Source: UKL13-2 sp038321965 (GTDB taxonomy: Bacteria > Pseudomonadota > Gammaproteobacteria > Burkholderiales > Usitatibacteraceae). From it: a stretch of 64,000 nt of DNA. The stretch spans positions 1-64,000 of the forward strand of contig JBBQFL010000013.1 of assembly GCA_038321965.1 (NCBI GenBank). Reading direction: 5' to 3'. The notes beneath the pieces were generated by a model. That model made no database searches. It had not been told where the DNA came from and saw only the letters and a program-made list of their open reading frames with translations. Made by a program: the position numbers and the translations under genes. Shown here one piece after another: positions 35,695-44,524 of the stretch; position 1 is the stretch's first letter, and every line of letters begins with the position of its first letter.

Positions 35695-36906
35695 ATGGCG
35701 ATGCGGCAAGTTTCGCCACACTTACCCACGATTACATTAACGGATATCAATATGGCGCAACTACGTCAAGCCTTCACAATCACGCCACCCACACCGCACC
35801 GCACCGCGCATATCGGATGCCAGGTCGGCTCGCGCACTGTCCACACGCTATTAGCGGCAATTTTCTCGGCAATTTCATGGATGGCTCTTGCTGCAGCCCC
35901 AGTCGCAAAAGAGCAGAACAGGGTCGACGCACCGCCCAAGCATCCAGTTGACGCGTCAGCAACAAAGAATCCGATGCCCGCTGAAGTGCCTGCAAATCCA
36001 TCGCCACACGTCTCACGAATTCTTGACACCACCAAAACACCACCGCTGGCTGCAGGCGCGCGCGGCGAGGCCGTGGTGCGCGCGCAAATCCTGCTCGATC
36101 GGGCGTGGTTCTCGATCGGTGAAATCGATGGCGGCTTTGGCGCCAACATGACTAGAGCGATCAAGGCATTCCAGACAACAAATGGCCTGTCGGTGAGCGG
36201 CCGCATCGATGCCGCTACGTGGCAGGCGCTCATGCCGGACGATGCGCCAGTCCTCATCAGCTATACAGTCACCGACAAGGATGCCGATGGGCCTTTCGTC
36301 AAAATTCCCGCTGATCTGATGCTGCGCGCCAAGCTGAAATATCTCGGTTTTGAAAACATCACGGAGGCGCTGGCAGAAAAATTTCACATGAGCCCGGCGT
36401 TGTTGCGCGAGCTCAATCCGAAACGCACATTTAAATCCGGCGATGAGATCGTGGTGCCGAACGTAGCATCGGAAAAATCACCAAACCGTACTAAAGCGGT
36501 GTCCATCGCCGTCGTCAAGGGAGATAAACAACTTCTGGTGCTGGACCGCGAAGGCAAAACTCTGGCGGCGTTTCCCATCAGTCTGGGTGGTTCGCGGGAC
36601 CCATTGCCACTGGGAAAACTGAAGATAGCCAACGAGGTGACCGATCCGGTTTTCTATTACGACCCCGCGCTGATTTGGGACGCGAAGGCGCATTACACAA
36701 AAGCGCAGCTGGCACCTGGCCCGAACAGCCCCATCGGCACCGTCTGGATGGGGTTGAGCAAGAAACACTGGGGCATTCACGGTACGCCACAGCCGTCGCG
36801 CGTCGGCCGCATGGAAACCCACGGCTGCATTCACCTCACCAATTGGGATGCACAACGGCTTTCAGCGCTTGGCGCTGCGGGGTTTGTCGTCGACGTGCGG
36901 GGCTAG
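35695..36906 (+). CDS. L,D-transpeptidase with peptidoglycan-binding and LysM-like domains
   Basis: 403 residues from ATG 35695 (ATG 35752 is also possible). A hydrophobic segment near residue 55 (TLLAAIFSAISWMALAAA) is a signal peptide or anchor after a long polar N-terminus. Next come a PG_binding_1 domain (GARGEAVVRAQILLDRAWFS, then FGANMTRAIKAFQTTNGLSV), a LysM-like stretch (ALAEKFHMSPALLRELNP), and the YkuD catalytic domain with WGIHGTPQPSRVGRMETHG and the active Cys378 in THGCIHL. It should cross-link or anchor peptidoglycan in the periplasm. The next gene is an M23 peptidase. Confidence 0.93.
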   Translation: MAMRQVSPHLPTITLTDINMAQLRQAFTITPPTPHRTAHIGCQVGSRTVHTLLAAIFSAISWMALAAAPVAKEQNRVDAPPKHPVDASATKNPMPAEVPANPSPHVSRILDTTKTPPLAAGARGEAVVRAQILLDRAWFSIGEIDGGFGANMTRAIKAFQTTNGLSVSGRIDAATWQALMPDDAPVLISYTVTDKDADGPFVKIPADLMLRAKLKYLGFENITEALAEKFHMSPALLRELNPKRTFKSGDEIVVPNVASEKSPNRTKAVSIAVVKGDKQLLVLDREGKTLAAFPISLGGSRDPLPLGKLKIANEVTDPVFYYDPALIWDAKAHYTKAQLAPGPNSPIGTVWMGLSKKHWGIHGTPQPSRVGRMETHGCIHLTNWDAQRLSALGAAGFVVDVRG

Positions 36907-36926
36907 GCGGCGCCGAAGGATTGCAC

Positions 36927-37655
36927 ATGAGGCGCTGGCATATGCGGCATAACGCTGAACTACTTGTCGTCATGATCTTGGTCGGTGGCGGCTTGTTATG
37001 CGCGGCTTTGTGGATGAAGCAGCGTTTGCATACGCCCGCGACGGCGTCATTTCGCAGTGAAACCAGCAATTCGGATCGGCAACAAAAAGCTGGGGCAGCG
37101 ATTTTGGCGCCCACTGCGCCCGTCACCCCGTCGCGCGCCTGCGCCGAGGCCGTGCGGCCTGCCGCCGGCAAGAGTGCTAACGCCAGTATCCGCCACGACG
37201 CAAGGGACGACATCCGCTTGCTTTCAGGGCTGGACCTTGCCATTCCGGTGGCAGGCGTCGACAAAGCATCGCTATATGACTCCTTTAGCGATGGACGCGG
37301 CGAGCGCAAACATGAGGCCATCGATATCCATGCTGCGCGTGGCACACCGGTGATTGCCGTCGGCGACGGCTGCATAGTGAAATTATTCCGTAGCGTTCCC
37401 GGCGGCATCACGCTTTACCAGTTCGACCCGGAGGGCAATTTCGCCTACTACTATGCGCACCTGGACCGCTATGCGGATGGCGTGAAGGAAGGAACTGAAC
37501 TCAAGCGCGGCGACGTTCTTGGCTATGTTGGCACCACCGGTAACGCACCACCAAATGCGCCGCATCTACACTTTGCCATCGTCCGGCTGGGGCCGGAAAA
37601 GCGCTGGTGGGCAGGTACGGCAGTGAACCCGTATACGGTGTTCACCAATCCATGA
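36927..37655 (+). CDS. M23-family metallopeptidase, membrane-anchored
   Basis: 242 residues from ATG 36927, with AAGGA seven bases upstream, 20 bases after the transpeptidase stop. One N-terminal membrane helix (LLVVMILVGGGLLCAALWM), a disordered Ala/Pro stretch, then the LytM fold: HEAIDIHAARGTPVIAVGDG with the first zinc His and Asp, and HLHFAIV with the last pair. These enzymes cut peptidoglycan cross-bridges. It is probably cotranscribed with the L,D-transpeptidase and works on the same polymer. Confidence 0.92.
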   Translation: MRRWHMRHNAELLVVMILVGGGLLCAALWMKQRLHTPATASFRSETSNSDRQQKAGAAILAPTAPVTPSRACAEAVRPAAGKSANASIRHDARDDIRLLSGLDLAIPVAGVDKASLYDSFSDGRGERKHEAIDIHAARGTPVIAVGDGCIVKLFRSVPGGITLYQFDPEGNFAYYYAHLDRYADGVKEGTELKRGDVLGYVGTTGNAPPNAPHLHFAIVRLGPEKRWWAGTAVNPYTVFTNP

Positions 37656-37718
37656 TGGGTGCGCCGGTTGAGCCGGCGCATGCGGCGACGCTTCCGCGTG
37701 TCGACACGGAACTCAGCG

Positions 37719-38009
37719 CTAGACGGAACCCTGCATTGGCAACCGATTTTTTTCTTTCCAGCGCGCGTGCACCCCAGGACGGCGCAGCGCCGCGATGGAG
37801 GCACCTGAAAATCGCGCACGCGCGACATCGGACTGGCGGGTGTTTGACGTGATCAACCGAGTCGATGAAATTGCCGAAACGTGTCGGCTAACCGTCAATG
37901 CAATTGCATCTACCATCTCATGATCGACGATTTCCGGCCCGACCGGTTCAACGCGACGATCACCGCGCATCGCCAGCACGCTAAATCGTTCCCGCACCCA
38001 CTTCAACAT
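37719..38009 (-). CDS. Small hypothetical protein
   Basis: 96 residues from ATG 38009, with GAGAGAG just upstream. The first 58 residues (MLKWVRERFSVLAMRGDRR, then VDHEMVDAIALTVSRHV) look like a protein; the rest is basic and less convincing. I do not recognise a family. Its neighbours read from other transcripts, and a terminator lies before it. It may be spurious. Confidence 0.35.
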   Translation of the reverse strand: MLKWVRERFSVLAMRGDRRVEPVGPEIVDHEMVDAIALTVSRHVSAISSTRLITSNTRQSDVARARFSGASIAALRRPGVHARWKEKNRLPMQGSV

Positions 38010-38203
38010 ATCAACTCTCTCTGGACGTAAATTGAAATCTGGCTAAACACAAGGCCTAGATTGACTTCTGAAGCAGTCAGGATTGCACGAATGCCCCGCA
38101 ATTGATGTGAAAATCCTCACACCCGGACGCAAATGATGCAGCACCGACGTGACGGCCATGTGACCGCAATGTGGCATTCGAATGACGCCCGCTGCCACAG
38201 CCG

Positions 38204-38239
38204 TAAAAAGGCCCGGGAAACCACTCGGCGTCCCGGGCC
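38204..38239 (-). terminator. Terminator after the small lipoprotein gene
   Basis: GGCCCGGGA (38210-38218) and TCCCGGGCC (38231-38239) form a 9-base GC-rich stem with a 12-base loop, followed on the minus strand by five T. It ends transcription from the small protein gene at 38318-38512. The gap 37656-38317 otherwise holds only the weak frame at 37719-38009. Confidence 0.8.
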
Positions 38240-38317
38240 AAATAGTCGAGGGGATGTCGACTAGGGGAACATCGTTACGCGCCGTCACAACCGCCCACGC
38301 GCTTCAAAATTCTTTGC

Positions 38318-38512
38318 TTACAAAGCCGCCGCATGAATCATCGGCCGTGTGTTTGCAATCAGCGTGGCCGACTTGACGACCATCAGCGCAGCATCACCCG
38401 CCAGCAACTCTTCGCTGGTGCGTATCGACCCGCAGCCCATAGTGAGCAATGCGGCAACCAATAATGTGCCCATCAAAAAAGTGTCTTTGCTGACTTTGTT
38501 GTTCATTTGCAT
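38318..38512 (-). CDS. Small lipoprotein-like protein
   Basis: 64 residues from ATG 38512 (a second ATG lies two codons on); the longer frame is unlikely. A short basic start is followed by a hydrophobic stretch and a Cys (LMGTLLVAALLTMGCGS), resembling a lipoprotein signal, though Thr at -3 is not ideal. The remaining 40 residues are helical (TSEELLAGDAALMVVKSATL). A terminator lies 80 bases downstream. Family unknown. Confidence 0.55.
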   Translation of the reverse strand: MQMNNKVSKDTFLMGTLLVAALLTMGCGSIRTSEELLAGDAALMVVKSATLIANTRPMIHAAAL

Positions 38513-38731
38513 TCTCGGCTCGTGGCTTCTTGTGCGTTGAGGTGTGTCGCTACCTGATGTCGCCAATATAAATAGCGAAAGCCGTCGTCTCAAACAGAAA
38601 GCGACAGAATGCGCCGAATGCAGAACGAAGTGCAGCCTGCCTCGACGTGTATCAAGTCGGGCCTGCTGGCAATCCAAACGGGTGCGGCTAGCGCCGGCGC
38701 ATCACGACAGCCGGGGCATTCCGCTCTGAAG

Positions 38732-40189
38732 TTAGTGGCTTGAAGCGCCGCCGTGGGACGGATGGGGATGCGCCTGATGTTCGTGCGGCGCGCTTAGCAA
38801 CGAGCCAACCACCATGCCCAGACCCGCCATCAATATGCCGACAAGCTGCGCTGGCACCTGCTCACCAAGCGGCGTGGCCAGGAACAGTATCCACGACATG
38901 ATGCCCATCACGATTGACGCGATCGCACCGTAACGCGTGGCCCGCTTCCAGTAAAGGCCGCAGACCAATGGTACAAACGCGCCAACCAGCGTGACCTGAT
39001 ACGCGCCTGACACCATTTCGTAAATCGGCGTGCCCTTGGTTGCAATCGCGTAGGCGAGTACGCAAGCCGTAAAAATGAACAGCGTGACGCGGAAGGCAAG
39101 CAACTCCTGTTTGTCGGTCAGGCCACCACGCATATTCTTGTAAATGTTTTCCACGAAACTGGTCGAGGGCGCCAGCAGCGTGGCAGATGCGGTGGATTTG
39201 ATGGCGGACAACAACGCACCGAAGAAAAACACCTGCGCGATAAACGGCATTTGCGTGAGGATGAACGTCGGCAGCACGCGCTGCGGATCGCCGGCAAGCA
39301 GCTCCTTGGTCTTTTCGGGCATCGCCAGCACCGCGCACGCCACAATGAACATCGGCACAAACGCAAACAGCAGATACGAGAGCCCGCCGATGACAGCACC
39401 ACGCGATGCGGTCTTGGCGTCCTTGGCCGACATCACCCGCTGGAACACATCCTGCTGCGGAATCGAGCCCAACATCATGGTGATGGCCGCCGCGAAGAAA
39501 AACATCACATCACGAAAGTTCGGTGCCGGGAAAAACTTGAACCAGTCGTTGGTCTGCGCTAGCGCAAACACCTTGTCGGCGCCTCCGGCGCGGTCTCCCG
39601 CCATGAAGGCGATGATGGTGAGGCCGACGACCAGCACGATCATCTGTATGAAGTCGGTCCACGCAATGGCCAGCATGCCGCCGAAGATCACGTAGGCCAG
39701 CACTGACAGTGTGCCGATCACCATGCCGGTGTTGACACTGATGACATCGTTACTCACGACGTTGAACACCAAGCCCAGAGCCGTCACCTGGGCAGCTACC
39801 CAGCCGAGATAGCTCAGGATGATCGTAACGGAGCAAAGAATCTCGACGGTCTTTCCATAGCGTTTGCGATAAAAATCGCCGATCGTCATCAGGTTCATGC
39901 GGTACAGTCGCGCGGCAAAAAACAGGCCGACAAATACCAGACACATCGACGCCCCGAATGGGTCTTCAACGACGCTATTTAATCCACCCTGTACGAATTT
40001 GGCGCTGATGCCCAGCACGGTCTCCGCACCGAACCAGGTTGCGAACGTTGTTGTGATAATCATTGCCAGCGGCAGGCTTTTTCCAGCCAGCGCGAAATCG
40101 GTCGAGGTCTTGACGCGAGTACCGGCGTACAAGCCGATGGCCAGCGTGCCCAGCAGATACATTACGACGAAAGCTAGCAGCGCGTTCAT
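38732..40189 (-). CDS. Sodium:solute symporter family protein
   Basis: 485 residues, about 13 membrane helices. It belongs to the SSS family (LeuT fold), which couples sodium entry to solute uptake: GKSLPLAMIITTTFATWFGA, FGGMLAIAWTDFIQM and GSIPQQDVFQRVMSAKDAKT are typical. The C-terminus is His-rich (HEHQAHPHPSHGG), which may bind metal. The substrate cannot be told from sequence. It lies 117 bases after ubiB on the same strand. Confidence 0.9.
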   Translation of the reverse strand: MNALLAFVVMYLLGTLAIGLYAGTRVKTSTDFALAGKSLPLAMIITTTFATWFGAETVLGISAKFVQGGLNSVVEDPFGASMCLVFVGLFFAARLYRMNLMTIGDFYRKRYGKTVEILCSVTIILSYLGWVAAQVTALGLVFNVVSNDVISVNTGMVIGTLSVLAYVIFGGMLAIAWTDFIQMIVLVVGLTIIAFMAGDRAGGADKVFALAQTNDWFKFFPAPNFRDVMFFFAAAITMMLGSIPQQDVFQRVMSAKDAKTASRGAVIGGLSYLLFAFVPMFIVACAVLAMPEKTKELLAGDPQRVLPTFILTQMPFIAQVFFFGALLSAIKSTASATLLAPSTSFVENIYKNMRGGLTDKQELLAFRVTLFIFTACVLAYAIATKGTPIYEMVSGAYQVTLVGAFVPLVCGLYWKRATRYGAIASIVMGIMSWILFLATPLGEQVPAQLVGILMAGLGMVVGSLLSAPHEHQAHPHPSHGGASSH

Positions 40190-40306
40190 ATTGCCATCCC
40201 TCTCGCCTTTGGCGATAGATCGAAAATCAATGCGGGAATTTTATCAAACAGGACGTGGCAAAAAGCACACATCGTCGTCCGCCAGGGTATTTACGCCGCT
40301 GGCAGC

Positions 40307-41875
40307 CTAGCCGACGAACATGCCGAACAACATAAACACGTACATGCTCGCAATCATGGCCGCCAGGATCACCAGTACCAGCAGCACCGTAGACTGCCAG
40401 CGTTGAGTATGGTTGACGCGGTTGATCGCTTTCTCAATGGCCTCCAGACGCGCCGACGGGTCATTCGCAAGCGCACGATGCACCAAGCGGGGGAGTTGCG
40501 GCAGGGTTGCGGTCCACAGCGGCCCCTCCTTTTTGAGCTGCTTGATCAGTCCGCGCCAACCTAGCTGCTCACCCATCCAATGCTCCAGAATCGGCTGCGC
40601 GACCGGACGCAGATCGAGCTCGGGGTAAAGCTGTCTGCCCAGGCCCTCTACTTGCAGCAGGGTTTTTTGCAGAAGTACCAGCTGCGGCTGGATCTCCATC
40701 TTGAACCGGCGCGAAACCTCAAACAAGCGCAGCAGGACGTTGCCAAAGTAGATTTCCTTGAGTGGCTTGTCGAAAATGGGCTCGCACACCGAGCGGATTG
40801 CGCTTTCAAATTCGTCCACCCGCGTGTCTGCGGGCACCCACCCGGCTTCGATGTGGGCAATCGCCACACTCTTGTAATCGCGCTGGAAAAAGGCCGCGAA
40901 ATTGCGTGCCAGATAGTTTTTGTCTTCGTCGGCAAGCGTACCCATGATGCCAAAATCCACGCCCGAGTAGATGCCATTGCGGCCCACGAAGATATTGCCG
41001 GGATGCATATCGGCATGAAAAAACCCATCGCGAAACACCTGCGTGAAGAAAATCTTCACGCCGTCGCTGGCCAGTCGCGCGAGATCGAAATTGGCGGCTT
41101 TCAACTGGGCGATGTCGTTGACTGGAATGGCATCGATTCTCTCCATCACCATGACGTCGCGGTGGCAGTAGTCGAAGTACACCTCGGGCACATAGAGCAA
41201 CCTGCCATCGATGAAATTGCGCCGCAGCGTGGACGCGTTGGATGCTTCGCGGATGAGATCGAGCTCGTCGAAAATGGATTTCTCGAATTCCGCAACCACT
41301 TCACGCGGCCGCAGGCGCTTGCCGTCGTCATACGAGTGTTCGATGAGATCGGCCACCACATAAAGCAGGCCGATGTCTTTCTGGATTGTCGCGCGGATGT
41401 TGGGCCGCAGGATTTTGACGGCAACATCGCGGCCCGCTTCCGTGCCGGATCGCAGCGTTGCGAAATGCACCTGCGCAATCGACGCGCTGGCGATCGGCGT
41501 CAGATCGAACGCGCTGAAGGTGTCTTCAAACGTGCGTCCCGCCGCGTCGCCGTAGACGCGATTGAGTGTGCTGACGACGTCATCAGCAGCGAATGGCGGC
41601 ACGGCATCCTGCAGTGCCGCGAGGCCATTGGCGATGTCGGCAGGCACCAGGTCTGGACGAGTGGAGAGCAACTGGCCGAATTTGACAAAAATCGGCCCTA
41701 GCTCCTCAAGCGCCAGCCGCAGGCGCACTGCGCGCGGTTCGGCGTAGTGCCGCCAGAACAGCATCGCGCGCACCACGTCGGCGAGCACGCGTGACCGTTC
41801 ATGGCCGGCGAGAAACTCGTCGAGCCCGTAACGATAGACCACGGAGATGATTTTGAAAAAACGGAATGCGCGCAT
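40307..41875 (-). CDS. ubiB: Ubiquinone biosynthesis accessory kinase-like protein
   Basis: 522 residues. UbiB is an atypical ABC1/ADCK kinase-like ATPase needed for ubiquinone synthesis. The KxGQ motif is in IFVKFGQLLSTRPDLVPADI; a Lys-Ile VAVKILRPN, FHADMHPGNIFV catalytic-loop and DFGIMG segments follow. Two C-terminal membrane helices (STVLLVLVILAAMIASMYVF) anchor it. It is the end of the ubi cluster with ubiE and ubiJ. Confidence 0.95.
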   Translation of the reverse strand: MRAFRFFKIISVVYRYGLDEFLAGHERSRVLADVVRAMLFWRHYAEPRAVRLRLALEELGPIFVKFGQLLSTRPDLVPADIANGLAALQDAVPPFAADDVVSTLNRVYGDAAGRTFEDTFSAFDLTPIASASIAQVHFATLRSGTEAGRDVAVKILRPNIRATIQKDIGLLYVVADLIEHSYDDGKRLRPREVVAEFEKSIFDELDLIREASNASTLRRNFIDGRLLYVPEVYFDYCHRDVMVMERIDAIPVNDIAQLKAANFDLARLASDGVKIFFTQVFRDGFFHADMHPGNIFVGRNGIYSGVDFGIMGTLADEDKNYLARNFAAFFQRDYKSVAIAHIEAGWVPADTRVDEFESAIRSVCEPIFDKPLKEIYFGNVLLRLFEVSRRFKMEIQPQLVLLQKTLLQVEGLGRQLYPELDLRPVAQPILEHWMGEQLGWRGLIKQLKKEGPLWTATLPQLPRLVHRALANDPSARLEAIEKAINRVNHTQRWQSTVLLVLVILAAMIASMYVFMLFGMFVG

Positions 41876-41946
41876 GAGCGGCGATTTTAGCCTGTTGCGA
41901 TGTCAGCAAGCCGCTTTACGCTATGTGAAGACCGAAACGCAGTGCG

Positions 41947-42474
41947 CTATCGTCCCGTCAGCGCCAGCCACGCCGCCTTCATTCGCAACTTCAGGTTGTG
42001 TGCAGCTTCGCGCAAGCGCTGGTACGCGGGCAAGGCGCGCACATATGCGTAGATCTTTTCCTTCCAGCCAGTAATGAAAACGTATGAGCGTTTGAACCAG
42101 CCGATGGTAAGCAGCGCGGGTTTGGTCAGAGAAAAAATCCGCGCTAGAAATGCCGTCCCGATGATTTTGGCGACGATGAATACCCATAGGCCATACATGC
42201 CATGACCATGGGCAATCAGCCAGAACGCCACTAGCTTGAATGGTAGGAGTACCGCACCGGGAATGACGAACGCGATCAGCGCCGCATAGGGCGGCAGTCG
42301 GGATATTTGCGTTTCGACCCAGTGAACTGGCGGCAATTTGCCAAGCCAGGCCATGAACGCCAACATCGCGTCCCATACCCACTCTTCCAGAAAAATCCAT
42401 ATCGCGAGCGGAATTGTATAAAGGCTGCGCGCGATACGGCGCCAGGTGCCCGTGGGGGGGAGATCGCTGTTCAT
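41947..42474 (-). CDS. Hypothetical membrane protein in the ubi cluster
   Basis: 175 residues with two or three membrane helices (YAALIAFVIPGAVLLPFKLV, AFWLIAHGHGMYGLWVFIVA) and a basic C-terminal tail (RLREAAHNLKLRMKAAWL). The family appears in betaproteobacteria, but I do not know a function. It lies between ubiB and ubiJ on the same strand, which suggests a link to the membrane-associated ubiquinone complex, an inference. Confidence 0.75.
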   Translation of the reverse strand: MNSDLPPTGTWRRIARSLYTIPLAIWIFLEEWVWDAMLAFMAWLGKLPPVHWVETQISRLPPYAALIAFVIPGAVLLPFKLVAFWLIAHGHGMYGLWVFIVAKIIGTAFLARIFSLTKPALLTIGWFKRSYVFITGWKEKIYAYVRALPAYQRLREAAHNLKLRMKAAWLALTGR

Positions 42475-42550
42475 TTTTGTTTCGGCAACGAGTTCGCCGC
42501 GTCGATATTGGCTCTCTGCATCAAGGATCTCTTACAATCCCGGCGCGTTT

Positions 42551-43159
42551 CTACCGGTTCAAACCGGGTTTTGAAAGTCGCGCATCCAGCCGCGCGATGT
42601 CGTCGCGCAGCGTTTCACTTTTTCGCGTCAGCACTTCGAGTTCGCGCGAGGAAATGAATGCTCGCCGCTCCTCTGTCAAGTATTCGGCCACGTTTGCCGT
42701 CAGGCGTTGCCCTGCCTCGGCCCGCCAGGTGTTTGCCCGCTGCGCCGCGTCCACGACCCGATGCGCCACCACATCACCAACCAGGCGGCTCAGATCCGCC
42801 TCGACATCCCATTCAACATTGCGCGCAATATCCGACAGCGTTGCCGCCAATTCAGAATCGCCGCTGAAGGCAATTTTTGACAGTGCTGCTGGATCCCTGG
42901 CCGCAAGTCCTGGCAACAGCGATAGTGGTGCGCTCATCGATACGTCCGCAGTCGTCTCCGCAGTATCGCCGTCAGTGTCGCCCACCAACTCAAAGTCGCC
43001 GCCGGTCGCAATCCGCATAACCGTCCTGATAGGGCCGATCTGCACGGCGATCACTTTCCCGTGATGCGCCCGCAATCGCCCGCGTGCTGCCGGATAGTCC
43101 GACAGAACGCGGTTGACAAAGCGAACAACCGGAAAATGCAGCGCCGTGGTGTGCGACAT
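42551..43159 (-). CDS. ubiJ: Ubiquinone biosynthesis accessory factor UbiJ
   Basis: 202 residues from ATG 43159, whose A is the last base of the stop of the Tim44-like gene (TGATG). The N-terminal SCP2-like lipid-binding domain (VVRFVNRVLSDYPAARGRLR, then GDFELVGD) is followed by a helical C-terminal part (DIARNVEWDVEADLSRLVGD, and a coiled end SETLRDDIARLDARLS). It helps assemble ubiquinone enzymes and bind the hydrophobic intermediate. Confidence 0.88.
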   Translation of the reverse strand: MSHTTALHFPVVRFVNRVLSDYPAARGRLRAHHGKVIAVQIGPIRTVMRIATGGDFELVGDTDGDTAETTADVSMSAPLSLLPGLAARDPAALSKIAFSGDSELAATLSDIARNVEWDVEADLSRLVGDVVAHRVVDAAQRANTWRAEAGQRLTANVAEYLTEERRAFISSRELEVLTRKSETLRDDIARLDARLSKPGLNR

Positions 43160-44103
43160 CAACTGGTTTGTTGAATGCCCGCAAGTAGCCAGGTCGATTT
43201 GGCGTCGTCCAGACGCTTGGCGACGTGCCAGATTTCGTCGAACGGTACGGCCGGGCCACCTACCTCCTCACGGATTTCGCCGGTATAGCGAACGCTGGCA
43301 ATGGCGCGCGAATTTTCAGTGGTGACTTCAAGCACCGCGACATTGAGCGACACGATTTCGGTTTTCTGCGGTGCGTCGCCACGCTCTTGAATCTGCAGTG
43401 AGAGTTCAGCGTACATTTCCGGTGTCGTGAAATCGCGAATGTCGTTCACGTCTCGGGCGTCGTTGGCCGCTTGCAGCCGGATGAAGGCAAAACGTGCCTG
43501 CCGTTCAAAGCCGGGGACGTCAAAATCGGCCGGGATACGCGGCGCAGCCGCTGGTTCTGTCGCGACACCGGGATTATTCATCAGCTTGCTGCCGATCTCC
43601 GGCGCACCGCCCGCGAGGCCGCCGGACTGGAAGTGTGTGGGTGACGGGGCGGGAGCGTAAGGTGCACTACCGGCACCTCCGCCTGCGTACTGCATCGGTG
43701 CGACCGAGCCGCCACCACTCTCCATCGCCTTCTTGCGCATATACATACGGAACAGCATAAACGCCCCGAATGCGAGGCCGGCAAACAGCAGGATATCCAT
43801 CATCTTTAAGCCGCTAAAGCCGCCACCCATAAACATCGATGCCAGCAGGCCGCCAGCGGCAAGCCCGGCCAATGGTCCCAGCCATCTGCTCATGCCTGAA
43901 GGCGCCGGCGCAGCGGGCGGTGTTACGGCGCCAGCAGGGGCAACCGTGTTTTGCGCCGGGGCCTTGGGTGCTTCCTTCTGGATATTCTGCCTTTGCATGC
44001 CGGTCGATTTACCGGCACCCAATCGCCCTCCTGCTTCGGCGTCGCCGACGGCGAACAGCGTGGCGCATAGTGCCATTGCAACCGAGATCAACAGATTCTT
44101 CAT
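43159..44103 (-). CDS. Tim44-like domain protein
   Basis: 314 residues with a signal peptide (LLISVAMALCATLFAVGDAEA), an Ala/Pro-rich stretch, two hydrophobic helices (WLGPLAGLAAGGLLASMFMG, MMDILLFAGLAFGAFMLF), a Gly/Ala region and a C-terminal Tim44-like NTF2-fold domain (FERQARFAFIRLQAANDARD to WLLAGIQQTS). Bacterial members are periplasmic-facing or membrane proteins of unknown role. Its stop overlaps the ubiJ start, so the two are translationally coupled. Confidence 0.9.
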   Translation of the reverse strand: MKNLLISVAMALCATLFAVGDAEAGGRLGAGKSTGMQRQNIQKEAPKAPAQNTVAPAGAVTPPAAPAPSGMSRWLGPLAGLAAGGLLASMFMGGGFSGLKMMDILLFAGLAFGAFMLFRMYMRKKAMESGGGSVAPMQYAGGGAGSAPYAPAPSPTHFQSGGLAGGAPEIGSKLMNNPGVATEPAAAPRIPADFDVPGFERQARFAFIRLQAANDARDVNDIRDFTTPEMYAELSLQIQERGDAPQKTEIVSLNVAVLEVTTENSRAIASVRYTGEIREEVGGPAVPFDEIWHVAKRLDDAKSTWLLAGIQQTS

Positions 44104-44173
44104 GGTATTACCTCCGATATGTCCTGAACTGCGACGTGAAACATTGGCTTAATTGTGCGGCGAACTTGCCGTG

Positions 44174-44524
44174 CTATTTACCGATTTTTGCGTCGTACGT
44201 GACTTCCACGTCCGCACCGGTTTTGTTTTCCCACATCAGACAATAGGTTTCCTTGGCCTTTGCTTCATACAGACCCGATTCCGCACTGGTGCGGTCGAGC
44301 TTGACGGGATAGTAGACCTGATCGCCCTTGTGGTAATGCAGATTGAAATCCACTTTGGCCGTAGACTCAAAGCGGTATTCAATTTTTTGTGGCGGCGTCA
44401 GGGTAAGGCATTTCTCGTGGACTTTGCCTGCCTTGATCACCACCGGCTTGCCAGTCGGCCCCGCCTGGGAAAAGGCGCTAGCGGCGACGCTGCCCAGTAT
44501 TACAGCCAGAACGACATTTCTCAT
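44174..44524 (-). CDS. Small periplasmic hypothetical protein
   Basis: 116 residues with a signal peptide (MRNVVLAVILGSVAASAFSQ). The mature part is beta-rich, with PPQKIEYRFESTAKVDFNLH and the Cys pair KCLTL and YCLMWEN. I do not recognise a named family. It overlaps the ubiE stop by four bases (ATGA), so it belongs to the same transcript. Confidence 0.75.
   Translation of the reverse strand: MRNVVLAVILGSVAASAFSQAGPTGKPVVIKAGKVHEKCLTLTPPQKIEYRFESTAKVDFNLHYHKGDQVYYPVKLDRTSAESGLYEAKAKETYCLMWENKTGADVEVTYDAKIGK

Noticed and set aside
36675..36926. N-terminal extension of the M23 peptidase overlapping the transpeptidase gene
   Set aside because: The extension overlaps the conserved transpeptidase end in another frame; ATG 36927 has a good ribosome binding site and starts a membrane anchor.
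38043..38288. 81-codon minus-strand frame downstream of the small lipoprotein gene
   Set aside because: It spans the terminator hairpin at 38204-38239 and has no plausible start signal.
40580..41701. Plus-strand open frame of 373 codons opposite ubiB
   Set aside because: The minus strand clearly encodes UbiB with its motifs; the plus frame is its shadow in GC-rich DNA.
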